A DNA stretch of 64,000 nt from Psococerastis gibbosa (lineage: Eukaryota > Arthropoda > Insecta > Psocodea > Psocidae), in contig OZ020484.1 of NCBI GenBank assembly GCA_963971405.1, forward strand, positions 25,792,001-25,856,000, written 5' to 3'. The notes under the pieces are model-generated. The model saw only the letters and a program-made list of their open reading frames with translations. It did not search any database and had not been told where the DNA came from. Positions 1 through 11,104 of this stretch are shown here, one piece after another (position 1 is the stretch's first letter; every line of letters starts with the position of its first letter). The position numbers and the translations under genes are program-made.

Positions 1-129
1 GCATAACGGTACCGTGCATGATTCCTGAATCATTATCAAGACTTTTAAAGACAACGCCAATTATTAGTTAAGTTAAGATAAATTTATCTTATACATTAGC
101 TTTAGTGCAGACAGAAATGACCTTGCTTA

Positions 130-513
130 GGTGCCCATTCCATTGACCGGCTAGGGCTATTTCCAACAACGGTGACGTGGTAGCAGACATTCAAGACTTA
201 GGTAGCGTTTCCACCGACCTCGCATAGCAGAATTGACGGAAATGTTTATTTTCCTCTATGCCATAGTTAAAATTGATCAATGATCATACAGTAAAATCAC
301 AAACAAATAAACTAATATTAAAAAATGGCGTCATGGGATATGTTAAGTACAAACATTTTAATAGATTTCTATAAAAAGAAAAATTCTAATTTCCGTCAAT
401 GTCATTTGCATTCTGCAATGCGAGGTCGTTGGAAACGCTACATAAGTCTTGAATGTCTGCTACCACGTCACCGTTGTTGGAAATAGCCCTAGCCGGTCAA
501 TGGAATGGGCGCC
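130..513. mobile_element. MITE, family M1 copy 1 (long TIR, non-autonomous DNA transposon)
   Basis: The ends are GGTGCCCATTCC and GGAATGGGCGCC. Roughly 115 bp at each end are inverted repeats of one another, and an AT-rich centre of about 150 bp contains no coding frame. The same unit recurs at 29010, 29811 and 34939. The flanks read TTA on both sides, suggesting a 3-bp TTA target duplication. A GGTGCCC/GGGCGCC end plus TTA would fit a PIF/Harbinger-type (Tourist-like) MITE, but other copies have less clear duplications, so the superfamily is an inference. Confidence 0.85.
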
Positions 514-2258
514 TTAGTTCACAATTGTCGTTAAAAATCCCGTGGTAAGATGCCCAGGAAAACCAATCTCGACAAATATGAAGCACGATAATATCATAAC
601 TTATAAACTTAATAGGCCTAGCAGTTTTTAATAATTGCAATAGACATATTACTCGTCTTTTTGTTGCTGTTTAATAGCAAAACTATAGCAGGCTGAAGAC
701 ATAAATATTATTATAAGGCAAGCACATTTTCATCCTTTTATGACAGCATGAATGGCAGTATAAAAGTTAATGGACTGTTTGCAATGTCAAATAAGAAATG
801 GGTTCATCGCACCTAAAATGCAACTTACTTTTCATTTTTACGATCCACCTATATTCATAGCATTGCTAAGGAAAGCAAACCGGAATGTGGAAAATGCGTT
901 TAATAGTGTTTTATTGTTTTCACGCGGCGGACGATCCACCTTCCACAATACGCATTAATTAGTTAGAAATGGATTAAACCGTCCGTGAATAAACCTTAAT
1001 TGTAAAGAATAACGTAACTGCCGTAGGTAAACTCAAGATGGAACAGCTGACTTATATAAAAACTGTTCAAATCGTAAATAATTTACTGATTCGGCTCTGA
1101 ATACCGAACAAAACAACATACACAAAATACGCTACGGAGCCTTGTAAAACACAAATAGGGTGCCAACTCTAACTCATACAATGCAATAAAATCTGGATAA
1201 TGCATTCGATACAGATCCAGTACAATACAATATTGTTAAAGCATGTGCAATTTTTTATTCCAAGTCAAACACGTCAAGACTCGTGGAATGCAAATCCGCT
1301 TTTATTACAACGTCAACTGTCTTTATATTTCCAATTAGGCAACCCTGATAACATCTGCGAAACAAAAATGTCTTGTAGGCCAAAACACGAATGATAGCTA
1401 AACACAGGGTGGGACAATCTCTATCAGTACATTCTCACATCGTCAGGACCATTGTTCTTTGCAACTTAATTTTTTCGGCGTCAATGCAAAACTATTGTAT
1501 GTGTTAATATGATTGAATAATAAGGTATAATTAACTATTAATGGCGAGTAAATTAGGTGTGATAATTGCATGTGCACTCCCGGTTAAACATCAAGATTAG
1601 CGGGCAGTGCTCCTTATGTGGACATGGCCACTGCATTATTTGCACGCTCCGCTGCCCTCCCAATTCAATTCGAGGCCGCCCCCTCAACTCACATCCCCCA
1701 GACAAACCCCCCTTTGGATGCCAGTGAGGCGAACGATGTACTATTATTGTTAATGCGCCCTCCATTAAGGCATGCATGCATACATGAGATCGAAGGCATT
1801 TCGTGTAAAACAATGGATTAAGAACAACGTGGTATTACGATAGAGATAGAAAGAAAGAAATTTATATTACAAATTAAAGTATTATAACATAAAGGACCGG
1901 TATTACCTCTTTCTGTTAATTAATGAAATAAATTTTAATAATAATATTTTAATATAAGACAGGAAGATATCAAAATTTGATTTTTATTTGAGTTTCATTG
2001 ATTTGAGCCGCAGTCTTAATCTTGTCGGGGCTTTATGCTGACCTCTGCATCAAAACACCGTCGTGTAACTCCTTGCATCATCTGGTAGTTCAATATTCTA
2101 AGACTAAATACTCGTAACTATACTATCTGCCGAACATTGCAAGTCGGTGAGGTGGGCGATTTTGTATGTTATCATATAACAATAACAAAGACCTCTCCTC
2201 CGGCTCTCGGATGACAAGGTACCCAAAAGAACTAAGAAAACGTCTTTTCTTACTTACT
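514..2258. other. No recognised gene
   Basis: I see only AT-rich sequence with short open frames (under about 90 codons) whose translations show no domain, signal or family pattern. Frames at 1553..1813 and 1618..1821 overlap on opposite strands, which is typical of chance frames in a locally GC-richer patch. Confidence 0.5.
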
Positions 2259-2516
2259 ATACCAGTTAAAACGTACGGTTTGGAGACAGTGGTCGGGTAC
2301 AAGAGAGAAGATAGTAAATTACAAGGGGCTGAGTAAAAATTCATCAGAACAGCCCCAGCCAGAAGACAATAAGGGATAGAACGAGAAATGAAGTGGTTGA
2401 GAAGAGAGTTCGGGGTGAAATAAACATTGGTGGAGAAGATAGCGAGAAGGAGACAACCAGGCCAACTAATATTGGGGCAGTTCATAAGCAGTTCAGGAAC
2501 ATTCCCAAGAATAGGC
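2259..2516 (+). pseudogene. Non-LTR retrotransposon ORF2 C-terminal relic
   Basis: Plus-strand translation gives a decayed version of the segment that follows the reverse transcriptase domain in many insect non-LTR elements. First comes a TYGLETV block resembling the usual LLYGCETW motif, then KLQGAE, then in a shifted frame DRTRNEVVEK, ending near RNIPKNRLH, which resembles the common ERMPxxRLP motif. Stops and at least one frameshift interrupt it. The longest open frame here (120 codons, minus strand 2123..2485) is the antisense shadow of this relic. The family assignment rests on motif resemblance only. Confidence 0.6.
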
Positions 2517-3175
2517 TACATTTAGTAGGAGAGATTGGGCAATGACTGTTCCTATTTTCAAAGTCAATGGCGGAAAGTGAGACAGTGCAACAAAGAGGTT
2601 TATATCCCAGTGGAAGAAGTCGGGCAGTTGCATTGTATGCAGTCACACAATATCAGGCCTGTACAATCTCAATCGGAGTCGACGTACAAATTCCTCAAGC
2701 TATGCTAATCGACCAGGTTGTCAGTATGGCAGCCTTCAAAGTGCTGCGCTTCCAATTAAACAATAACCTGCCCTGAACTCCCTGCAAAAGTTAAGCCAAC
2801 CGGAGTCAATGATTTTCTAACTTCCCGCCATTCCTTCTGGATTTCTCCGATTGATTTTGGCTGCAATGCAACATGAACTTTTAAACATTGAAACATATTC
2901 TTTTAAACTATGGTACACTGCTGTTGGATCATAGGCATAGAAAGGAACGAAACACTTGGTTTATTCCAATGCCACCATTAATAAAATCGAACAAACTCGG
3001 TGTTTTGATCGTTCAAATTCCTAGTCCAACAGTACAACATAATATCAGGATATCATCACATCGGTTGATGTATTATTAAATCCACGCACGTCTCCCAATT
3101 TTATGGACGTATTTGGCTGAAAGGCAGATGAATCTACACGAGAGGCATTTACATTTTTCTTTCCAACACTGTGTA
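2517..3175. other. No recognised gene
   Basis: Short unconvincing frames only; I see no repeat shared with the rest of the window. Confidence 0.4.
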
Positions 3176-3245
3176 TGTCAATATCACAGTCTAGTTGGTA
3201 GAGCACTGGACAACGAAAAGGAAGGTCGAATACATAAAATGAAAA
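3176..3245 (+). repeat. tRNA-like SINE head (Lys-tRNA-like box A)
   Basis: The sequence TAGTTGGTAGAGCACTGG fits the polymerase III A box and resembles the D-arm of a lysine tRNA. About 30 bp downstream, GGTCGAATAC resembles a B box missing one base (GGTTCGAATCC). There is no acceptor-stem pairing good enough for a real tRNA. It is followed by a short A run and is best read as the head of a decayed tRNA-derived SINE. Confidence 0.5.
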
Positions 3246-3960
3246 AAAAAACTTTTTTAGTCCAAGCATTCCTCACTCATTTGCTTACCTTAACATTACA
3301 AATGGAGTAGTAGTTCTTTAACACTTTCAGACCTTATCAGTGAAATGATTGTCGTGCCACGGTGTTTTATTTGATGTTTCTAGGTTCATTGCAGCATTTC
3401 GTAAAATTTGATCATGTCGCTTACCAAAAAACTACAAAGAAAAGAAACTCCAGTAATTCCCATCGGATTCCCCACCAGGTTACGAACCCGAAGAGGTTTT
3501 GCTCTCTGAACTGCTGAGTCTTATAAAACCGAATCGTGTACGAATATGCATCAAGAGTGGGTAGCCAGACCCGCCCCCATCTGGAATTGTCTCGGTTCCA
3601 TAGGTAAGGCTAGGTACTTGTGTGCAATTGTAAACATTTTGAGATAAAGTCGGCTCACGATTTCGCTATGGTTGAGTTGTTACATCGCGAACCCGTCTCT
3701 AGCAATATTTCTATAATATTGATAACCACGGCCTGGGAACTCTTTTCATCTATTATTGGAACCTCTTCTCTTGTTCTTTCAGGATTAGGAACTCTTTTGT
3801 TAAAGCACCTCTTAGTAGTCACTGTCTTAGTCGAAAAAAGTAACAAACTCCTTAACTAGCCCGCTAAGATATTAACACTTTTAATGAAGAGCGCAGAAGG
3901 TTCACTTTTTAAGTACCGTACGGCAGTTTAGAGATTAAACACCTTTTAGACCAAGATAGC
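3246..3960. other. No recognised gene
   Basis: Opposed short frames at 3620..3859 (+) and 3655..3846 (-) have no recognisable motif. Nothing else is supported. Confidence 0.4.
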
Positions 3961-4256
3961 TAGTAGTAGTAGTAGTGTTCGTCGGGTTAATAACGACTTA
4001 GGCCTCATATTTGGGCCCATAGAGCGACCCCGACTTGACTGTCCTACGCCAGCCCATAGGACAGTGGACCTCCTGATTATAGTGGATTCCGAACCACTTG
4101 GGAAATACAGTGAAGTCACACGATTAGTTCGGAGGTGACCAGGATAAGTCCTACCAGGTTTCCCTACCGGCACTGTGCACACGACCAAGTTATCTGCAGC
4201 TTTGAACCTGCTCTGGTCCGCTGGATTCAACTTGGTATGGCCGCCGGTACAAAGAT
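3961..4256 (-). repeat. Interspersed repeat S2, copy 1 (SINE-like, (ACT)n tail)
   Basis: The reverse complement matches the plus-strand copy at 41811..42054 along almost its whole length and a broken copy at 30841..31092. All run from about 'aagttgaatccagcggacc' through 'cctggtcacctccgaa' to 'aatcaggaggtcc'; the two longer copies end in an (ACT)n run, here AGTAGTAGTAGTAGT at 3962..3976. The similar peptides readable from the copies come from shared repeat DNA and are not evidence for a gene. A short simple-repeat tail is typical of SINEs and some LINE 3' ends. Confidence 0.75.
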
Positions 4257-4641
4257 AGCAAAAAATTAACAACCAAATAGCCCAGAGTTATTTTGTTATC
4301 TATTTGAAACTACATCATCTAAGTTCAGCAATCTTTTTAGCATTTATTTAATGTGCATTAAATCTGTAAGATGTAGAGGATGTATTGTCCAATACTCTTT
4401 CAGTCCCTTATCAGCATCATACAGTATTTGCAACATAATCCATTCTGATTGTGACAATTTTATTGCCAGTCTAATAAACACCTGACCAGAATTCTGAATA
4501 ATCTATTTTATTGTGTTTATTGTACTCAAAGGTTTTTTTTTTTTTTTTGGCCTTGGTTACATCATTCGGCCATGCTCAGGTTTTGATGTATATGGCTATG
4601 GAGTTAATTTATTTGTTTTATTTATATTAGTTTGGTGTATG
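4257..4641. other. No gene; poly(T) tract
   Basis: AT-rich spacer with a run of about 18 T near 4531..4548, possibly the tail of a minus-strand retroposon. Nothing upstream of it is recognisable. Confidence 0.4.
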
Positions 4642-4956
4642 CTAGACGGATATGGGACAAGTTTGTATGAAATTGTGGAGTAAATGGAATAACTCATAAC
4701 TGCTTAAAATCTGTTGATAATTGAAAGGTGATGTAATAAGTGGTATTAAACTGTCAAAAAAAATTTCTCGATGGGTGGCAAAATTGGGGCACTCCAAAAT
4801 TAAGTGTTGGAAGTCGCCGTAATCCCCTCCGCAGTGAGTGCAGTGAAGGTTATTTATAATAAACAATAACAGAGTCAGAGAAATTTTTTTGGAGCGGCCA
4901 GAGGAGTTGATGGATGGAGAATAACGCCGAACTAGAAGCAGTTTAACAGAAGCCAT
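4642..4956 (-). pseudogene. Non-LTR retrotransposon ORF2 C-terminal zinc-knuckle relic
   Basis: The minus-strand frame contains LHCTHCGGDYGDFQHLILEC, the C-X2-C...H...C knuckle that closes ORF2 in Jockey/R1/I-type non-LTR elements (usual pattern CxxCxxxxETxxHxxxxC). It continues about 60 residues to a stop at 4642. No reverse transcriptase or RNase H sequence is present upstream, so this is a 5'-truncated remnant. The N-terminal methionine is a chance start, not a real initiation site. Confidence 0.65.
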
Positions 4957-5067
4957 CCATTAGTCACGACATAAAAGGAGGGAGACTTAGATTTCTGAGT
5001 CGGAAATATTGGATGGAATTTTAGTTGCTAAGAAGATGTAGAACAATGATCCTGAAGGCGAAGTTCC

Positions 5068-5202
5068 ATGGAGAGACCGAGGAAGAGGTGGATGAATGAC
5101 GTTAGAGAAGGCCTCCGGAAGCTTAACGATTGGAGGAGAAAGGCGGCGTCGAGAGGCGGGATGACGTGGTTGCAGCGGTCAAGGTTCTTAATGGACTGTT
5201 GA
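5068..5202 (+). pseudogene. Non-LTR retrotransposon ORF2 extreme C-terminal relic
   Basis: An in-frame stretch of 44 residues plus stop starts ERPRKRWMNDVREGLRKLND and continues WRRKAAS. It matches the recurring GRPRxRWxDxVxxDL...DWRxxAxDR tail of many insect non-LTR ORF2 proteins. A similar relic lies at 49516..49665. No catalytic domain remains. Confidence 0.65.
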
Positions 5203-6990
5203 GTCTGATAAAGCAAAATAAGTTACAAACTAACAAATACACTGAGGCTATTGTTACTGTCGTGAGGACTGGTGAAAGAGCACCATTCTTGGCATTAGCA
5301 ATATTTTCCCCATTCACTTTGTAATATTTCGTTATAGTAACAAAAAAAAAATAATAACTTAGTATATTATTACTAAAAAATATATTGTATAAGCGACGGG
5401 TTTCGATACTGGACCATTGGTAATTATACTATTTGGAACACTATCGTCAACAGTCAGCAACATGTCCATTGACGCTGTTACAATAATAACTTTGGAATCA
5501 TTCAAATTAAAAGTGGAAATAATTGAAAATAGGAAAGACCAAACTAACGAGAAAAGGGGCAAAAAAAAACGAACAAAATATTGCTCCGTTAATGGCGCAA
5601 TCGTTCTTGAAGGAGGCGGGGCCCCACTCTCAACACGAAATGGGGTACGGGAGTGACCTTCACTCGGGACTTGGCCTCCACTATCAAACACGGCTCATCT
5701 CTAAATACCCTACAATGTAGCATAAAATGATCAAATTTATTACTCGAACAGCAAATTAGTGAAACAGGGCGCTCGTAGAAAGAGAAAATTAGAAATATAT
5801 AAAATGGTAAAATTTATTGATTAGGTTGAATACATTATGGATCGTATCGGAGGATAGGTTTACGGCAAAGCATCTCAACAGGGAGAATTTTCTAATGATA
5901 ATTACCTACATTAAATTTATAAAAGGACATAATATTGGTATGCCAATTGTAAACATGCCTAGTCATACATGCACCTGCGCGAGTAACTGCCAACTGGTTT
6001 AGTTTTTCCGAAGACTAGTCAAACTGCATAATATTGTATAAGCTTTAACTACTACTATATGCAGTTATAAGATGAATAGAGCAAATTGGGTTGAGTAAAC
6101 CCATGATAACTCGCACTTGCAACCTATCGGGCTCAAATCCTGGCAGCTCCAGTTAGTTGAATTATCCGCCGTGTACCCACTGGAGACAGAGTTCGTCAGG
6201 ATCACCACTGAGGTTTTTGGATGACATTGTTGAGGGTTATTCTGTTGAGAATGGTCTAATCCAGTGGGTCTGGATCCCCCCCCCCCCAAATATTTGCAGC
6301 GTACACTAGAGAGAAATGATAGAATGGAGTTTTAATTATATTGAGGCTACCTTACCTCCGGTGACATAAGAATGATAAACCCTCTCCGAAAAAATTCTGG
6401 CTACGGATCTTTAATGTACCATAGGCCTAAGTCTATAGGAAACTGTACAGGGAATAATAAAACGCCGTGGCACAACAGCCCAAAGAGAGTGTAGGCCCGA
6501 GGACCATGGAGAATCCTCTCCTCAGACCACTGCTCTATTTGGGATGTTGTGGTCAGCACCATGCCCTGTGGCCGCGGTTTCCCCCTACCGATGCAGATAA
6601 ATACCCATTAGGTTTGATTAGACCCAGGTCAGGCGGATTTCTTTTTCATTTATTTCGATATTTCGTTTCATTGTCTAACCCTCTCGTTGAATAGTTGAAC
6701 TGCCACGGACGGTCGTTGGATAAAGTAAAGTAAAAGTTTAATAGTCTAGTTCGTTACCAACTGGACTATTCCTGACCATACAAATAATAATAAAACCTAC
6801 CATAATACTTTGAACGTCGGTGAACACAGGAGAATATCTCCTCGCTGATCTATACTAGCTTGCGCGACACCGAATGGCAGAGATGCCAAGAGTGGGCATT
6901 GGATAATAATAAATAATAATACTTTGAATGCTGAAAAGCTAATTAAATAAAACTATACAATTTGGTAGTCATCATGTGCAGCATATCCTG
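5203..6990. other. No recognised gene; one C tract
   Basis: AT-rich sequence with short frames (up to 110 codons at 5359..5691, minus) lacking any domain pattern. A C tract of about 11 lies near 6277..6288, next to CCAGTGGGTCTGGATCC, which could be one end of a lost hAT-type MITE; no partner end was found. Confidence 0.45.
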
Positions 6991-7375
6991 TATAATATAA
7001 TAATCCAAGGTTGTCTTTTCTCTTTTACCATCTATACGAAAATTACTTAAAAATTCTCGGAAAACCTTTTTGGTTTTGCCCAACCAAATCCAAGCCACAT
7101 TGTGCAGGGTAAATAAACATAATACAATAGTCGAAGGTTGTCTTTTACCGTTTATAAAAAAATTACTTTAAAATTCTAGGAAAACCCTTTTGACTTTGCC
7201 CAACTAAATCCAAACCCCAATGTGCATGGTAAATATAATATAAAATAATATAATGTAATAATCTCAGGTTGTCTTTCACAGTTTATAAAAAAAAAATGAC
7301 TTTAAATTCTAGGAAAACCTTTTTGGCTTTGACCAACGAAATCCTAGCCACAATGTGCAGGGTAATTAGATTGAA
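6991..7375. repeat. Three-copy tandem repeat, about 127-131 bp unit
   Basis: Three head-to-tail units each run from AGGTTGTCTTT, through 'attctaggaaaacc' and 'tttgcccaac', to a GTGCAGGGTAA block. The AGGTTGTCTTT starts fall near 7008, 7135 and 7266. Units differ by substitutions and small indels in the AT-rich linkers, and the first unit is slightly more diverged. No coding frame runs through it. Confidence 0.85.
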
Positions 7376-7563
7376 ATACCATTTTAACGAAAAATAGACC
7401 GGAAACAGCGGAAATTGCTCTCTCAGTCAAAAGGATTTATTTCTTGCTTGTTTAGCTAATTTTTTAAGTTAATTTTATTTCCTCTTTCACAGGAAATGAA
7501 TAAAAATTGTTTTATGTTTATTCTAGACTTATCTTTGCATAAACCCTTTGTAAAATTCAATTA

Positions 7564-7922
7564 TACAGCCCGTAGGAAATTGGCAGCCCGAAATTTAATA
7601 GTTTTTAATTTTTATTTAATTAACTAAGCATGTTATTAAAGATTTGGCTCATTCAAGTGGTAGAAGACTACTTCATGCATCATATAATAAGACATTTTTA
7701 ATTTTCGAAATTGAGGTTTTTTCATAAACATGATAATATTTTATGAACAATATACGTATAATCGATTTTACAGAAAAACTACAATTTCGAAAACTAAAAA
7801 TACCTTGCATGAAGTAGTCTTCTACAACTTAAATGAACAAAATCATTAATAACTTGCTTAGTTAATTAAATAAAAAATAAAAACTTTTAAATTTCGGGCT
7901 GCCAAATTTCCTACGGGCTGTA
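7564..7922. mobile_element. Foldback element F1, copy 1 (Tc1/mariner-like ends)
   Basis: The two halves are imperfect inverted repeats of about 170 bp. Ends are CAGCCCGTAGGAAATTGGC and GCCAAATTTCCTACGGGCTG, each flanked by TA, which fits the TA target duplication and CAG termini of Tc1/mariner MITEs. Internal landmarks such as 'gtagaagactacttcatgca' recur in the related copies at 27036 and 58896. No open frame is present. Confidence 0.8.
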
Positions 7923-8803
7923 CACTCATAAAACACACAGAAATTTGCGAAGAGTCCTCTCAAATACAAATCCATCTGTTTCATCATTCTATTCTGAAAG
8001 TGGTACATCTAGCAGAACGAAAAAAGTAAAGGGAAAGACACGGAGGTCAGACAGAAGTAGTCACAGGGTAAAAAATCCTATTCTTCTTTTTGGTAGAATC
8101 CTAGACTAAAGGACAGATGCGGGATTCGTTATGAAACATTCCTTTCCTCGAATTACAAAAAAAGGACAGGGACTGTCGTCTTTCAGGGGGCCAGCAGCCC
8201 CCTCGACCACAGTTTGTCTCAGCAAGGAGACATTCGCAGATTCCATCTTATTTCAAGAAATGCATTGTTTTCCTGCAAGAGCTCGGTGTGCGATAGCTAT
8301 CCGGAGCAATGCTATTCAATACACCGAGCCTGTGTACCTAGATGTGAGTAATATATTTCATTGTATACTATATGGAAATCACCTGGGAGGTTCTGTTCTT
8401 GGAATCTAATGATTATTTAAATCAAGCAAATTGACACTGCTGCATTTGTTTGTGAGAATGGGTTTAGCACTGGTTCTGGCACCGATAAGTTACTACCTAC
8501 TTCTAGTAGCTTACATGCATACCTGCGTACTCACCGCGAGCAAGATCATATCAAGGATTCGGATTCTATCCCTATTATATTTTCTTCGCGTGAAGTGGAG
8601 CATTAAAATAAACGTATCATGATCTCCTTCCACATAATAACACAGACCAAAACAGGAAACTTACCCAACATTATCATTCAAGTTAAATAGCCTAATTTGT
8701 TTTTTTGTCATTTGAAGTATACCAATACATTATTGCAGTATTTTATGGAGTATATAAGACTGACTTTTAAATTAACTTATGGTTGAAGAGGCAATCTCCA
8801 CGT
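7923..8803. other. No recognised gene
   Basis: The frames at 8131..8409 and 8431..8622 are short and show no family pattern. No repeat is shared with the rest of the window. Confidence 0.4.
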
Positions 8804-8931
8804 TATAACTGAAATTAGAGGATAAAGAAAAACTGGACTTGGCGGGATTCGAACCCACGATCTTCGCCTAACCGGGGCGTCGTCTTAACCGCTCCAGTCC
8901 AGTTTTTCTTTATCCTCTAATTTCAGTTATA
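8804..8931 (-). other. Foldback structure with tRNA-like core
   Basis: Perfect 36-bp inverted arms (8804..8839 and 8896..8931) flank a 56-bp core. Read on the minus strand, 8835..8900 resembles a tRNA: a box A-like GGAGCGGTTAAGACG, a CGCC/GGCG anticodon stem with a 7-base loop, a GTGGG/CCCGC T stem and an exact B box GGTTCGAATCC. The presumed acceptor stem (GGACTGG with CAAGTCC, six of seven pairs) is continuous with the arms. It is short for a tRNA (66 nt) and lacks the usual U33, so a functional tRNA is unlikely. A tRNA-derived palindromic element is more plausible. Confidence 0.7.
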
Positions 8932-9803
8932 CCAATACAATATAATACAGCGCAATACTTTCCTTTCAACACTACAATGCACTTTAATTTTTCATTAAAC
9001 TTAATTGTCCAGATAGATGGATTGCGAATCCTATGCTGGCGCATTGCTTAATTAAGTTAAAAAAAGTTTTCCAAGACCGAAGCAGGCAAATTGACCAATA
9101 AGTGAAAAATAAGTTGACGTAATTTGACTATGAGGCGAGGCATGAAAAGAGAGTTACTAACTTTGACAGTTAATATGCTACAATATTTTGGTTTATACTG
9201 TACCCATTTTACGTTAGATTAACCCACTTAAATAATTTTAAATAATTACTTTATAGTACACGCTCCTTGATTTGCAAACTGTTTTAACTGAAAAAATCAA
9301 TTTTTTATTACATCAAATTTCTTATTTTCCCTCTTTTTTTACGTCCAATCGCATCTGCAAGCCTGTAAAAAATAGAAAATTTCTTGGCTGAAATGTAAGA
9401 GATAATAAATTAAAATCACCGGAAAAAATTTGGAAAGCTCTTCTGAGAAGTTAGCATTTTGCAGATAGAGCAGTTGGCAAATCAAGGAGCGACATTATTC
9501 GTAGGTGTGGAATTTTTATGTCTTTGCCTTGAAGAGCATACGCAATACGCATACTTTGGTATGCGAACTGGTACCCAAAATCGAGCACTTTTTATTTTTA
9601 TTCAATTTTTACGGGTGTATTTGACTAGTTCGCAAATAAGTTTCGATCATTGAGCGTGAACCACTAATTTTTCATCCAAAAGCTATAACTATTTTTAAAA
9701 AAAATGCAGTCCGAAACATCCTAAATAATATAATTTTAATAAATACAATTAAATTAAAATTTCTTATGATATGATGCATAAAATAATTACTAACAACCTT
9801 ATT
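8932..9803. other. No recognised gene
   Basis: AT-rich sequence; the only frame (9459..9653, 64 codons) has no recognisable motif. Confidence 0.4.
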
Positions 9804-9908
9804 AAATAAATGTTGAATAAAGAAAGCCTAACATGAATAAATTAATAAATAAAAAAATAAATGCTGAATAAAGAAAGGCTAACATGAATAAATTAATAAA
9901 TAAAAAAA
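9804..9908. repeat. Tandem duplication, two units of about 52 bp
   Basis: Two adjacent copies of an AT-rich unit containing 'gaataaagaaag' and 'ctaacatgaataaattaa' differ at only a few positions (for example tgttg versus tgctg). This is a recent local duplication. Confidence 0.85.
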
Positions 9909-11104
9909 TACTGTTTTAGCGTCCAACCAGCAGGGGGCAGAGGTGACCATATTCAATGTGCCAGTTCGTAGAAAACCCTACTGACTGTTAATGCATCGAT
10001 TATTAAATATTCCAAATTTCTCATTTACGTACAGTAATTTGAAATTTCGGATACAGTATGACGAAACCATTATTACCTGCCACAAATTTAACAAATTGGG
10101 TTATTAGTCTAGTGGCCAAACCAGTTTACGGTACCAGAAAAAGTCAAATGAGTAAGCCCTTATGGACACAACCCCAGAAGTGACCTCCAAACTCACGATA
10201 TCAGACTGGAAATTGTCGTTTAATAAAAAAAATAAAATACATGTAGTAAAACTGATAAAAGAAATATCGTTTTATTTATATTAAATAATGAATAAATTAG
10301 CTCTCACTAATAGCGTCATGTCCAGTCCGAGCCTGTAAACGCCTATTATCACCATTCCCTGATGATTCAAACTTTTGGATGAAAAACGATGGAGTGAGAA
10401 TGCCTAGTCCTTGTTCAGGTTCAGTCCAGGCGCACACATGGCACTGGTCAACCGGAGCTACATCAAGTTAAGTTCAGACTTGAGCTCCAGGTTTGCCCAA
10501 TTACGGCCGAGGTTCGGAACAAGCTAAAAGACCTAAATAATCGCCCCATCTTTTTTTCCTCTCAGCTTTTTGTCTCACTCACTCTCACCTGTTTTTATTC
10601 GGGTCTTTGTGTTGAAATTGATTAACTATGAAATTTCATTTTGGTCTTTTCTAGAGTTGTCTACTGTGGGTGGGTTTCTTCTTATTTTGGTAGCTTATCG
10701 TTTAGTTTGCTGGGGTAATCTGGCTTTTTATAGAAATGAAAAATAAGAAATAGTCTGTAGTACAGTTTGCGACTTGTTATATGGTACATCAGATTCACCT
10801 GCTAATCTAGCTGAGGATTCTTACGACATATTGGTGTCAGAAGTGGGATCAGGCAATTTTTGCCAGTTAAAACGTCACTACCTGTCCCGATTAAAATAAT
10901 GTAAGATTGAACCCGCTTAAATTTGTAAATTTTACACCACTTGCTGCTGATTAAGGGTACTGGGAATAGTTAATCATTTATTTTTCTGGTATACCTGATC
11001 TGACCTCTGAATCTGAGGAATCATACGACAGACTGCACACAAGTCAATATGAACCACAGTCCAGCAATGGGTATTTGGAAGAATGAGGAGAATTTACTAA
11101 TAGT
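9909..11104. other. No recognised gene
   Basis: No frame longer than 60 codons and no repeat shared with the rest of the window. Confidence 0.4.

Noticed and set aside
3946..4272. Shared peptide with 41761..42006 suggesting a conserved protein
   Set aside because: The similarity is in the DNA of a SINE-like repeat on both strands, and the copies end in the same (ACT)n tail.
6991..7375. CRISPR-like array
   Set aside because: The whole 127-bp unit is repeated without unique spacers, and the genome is eukaryotic.
8835..8900. Functional tRNA gene
   Set aside because: Too short, lacks U33, has an acceptor mismatch and is embedded in 36-bp inverted arms; a tRNA-derived element fits better.
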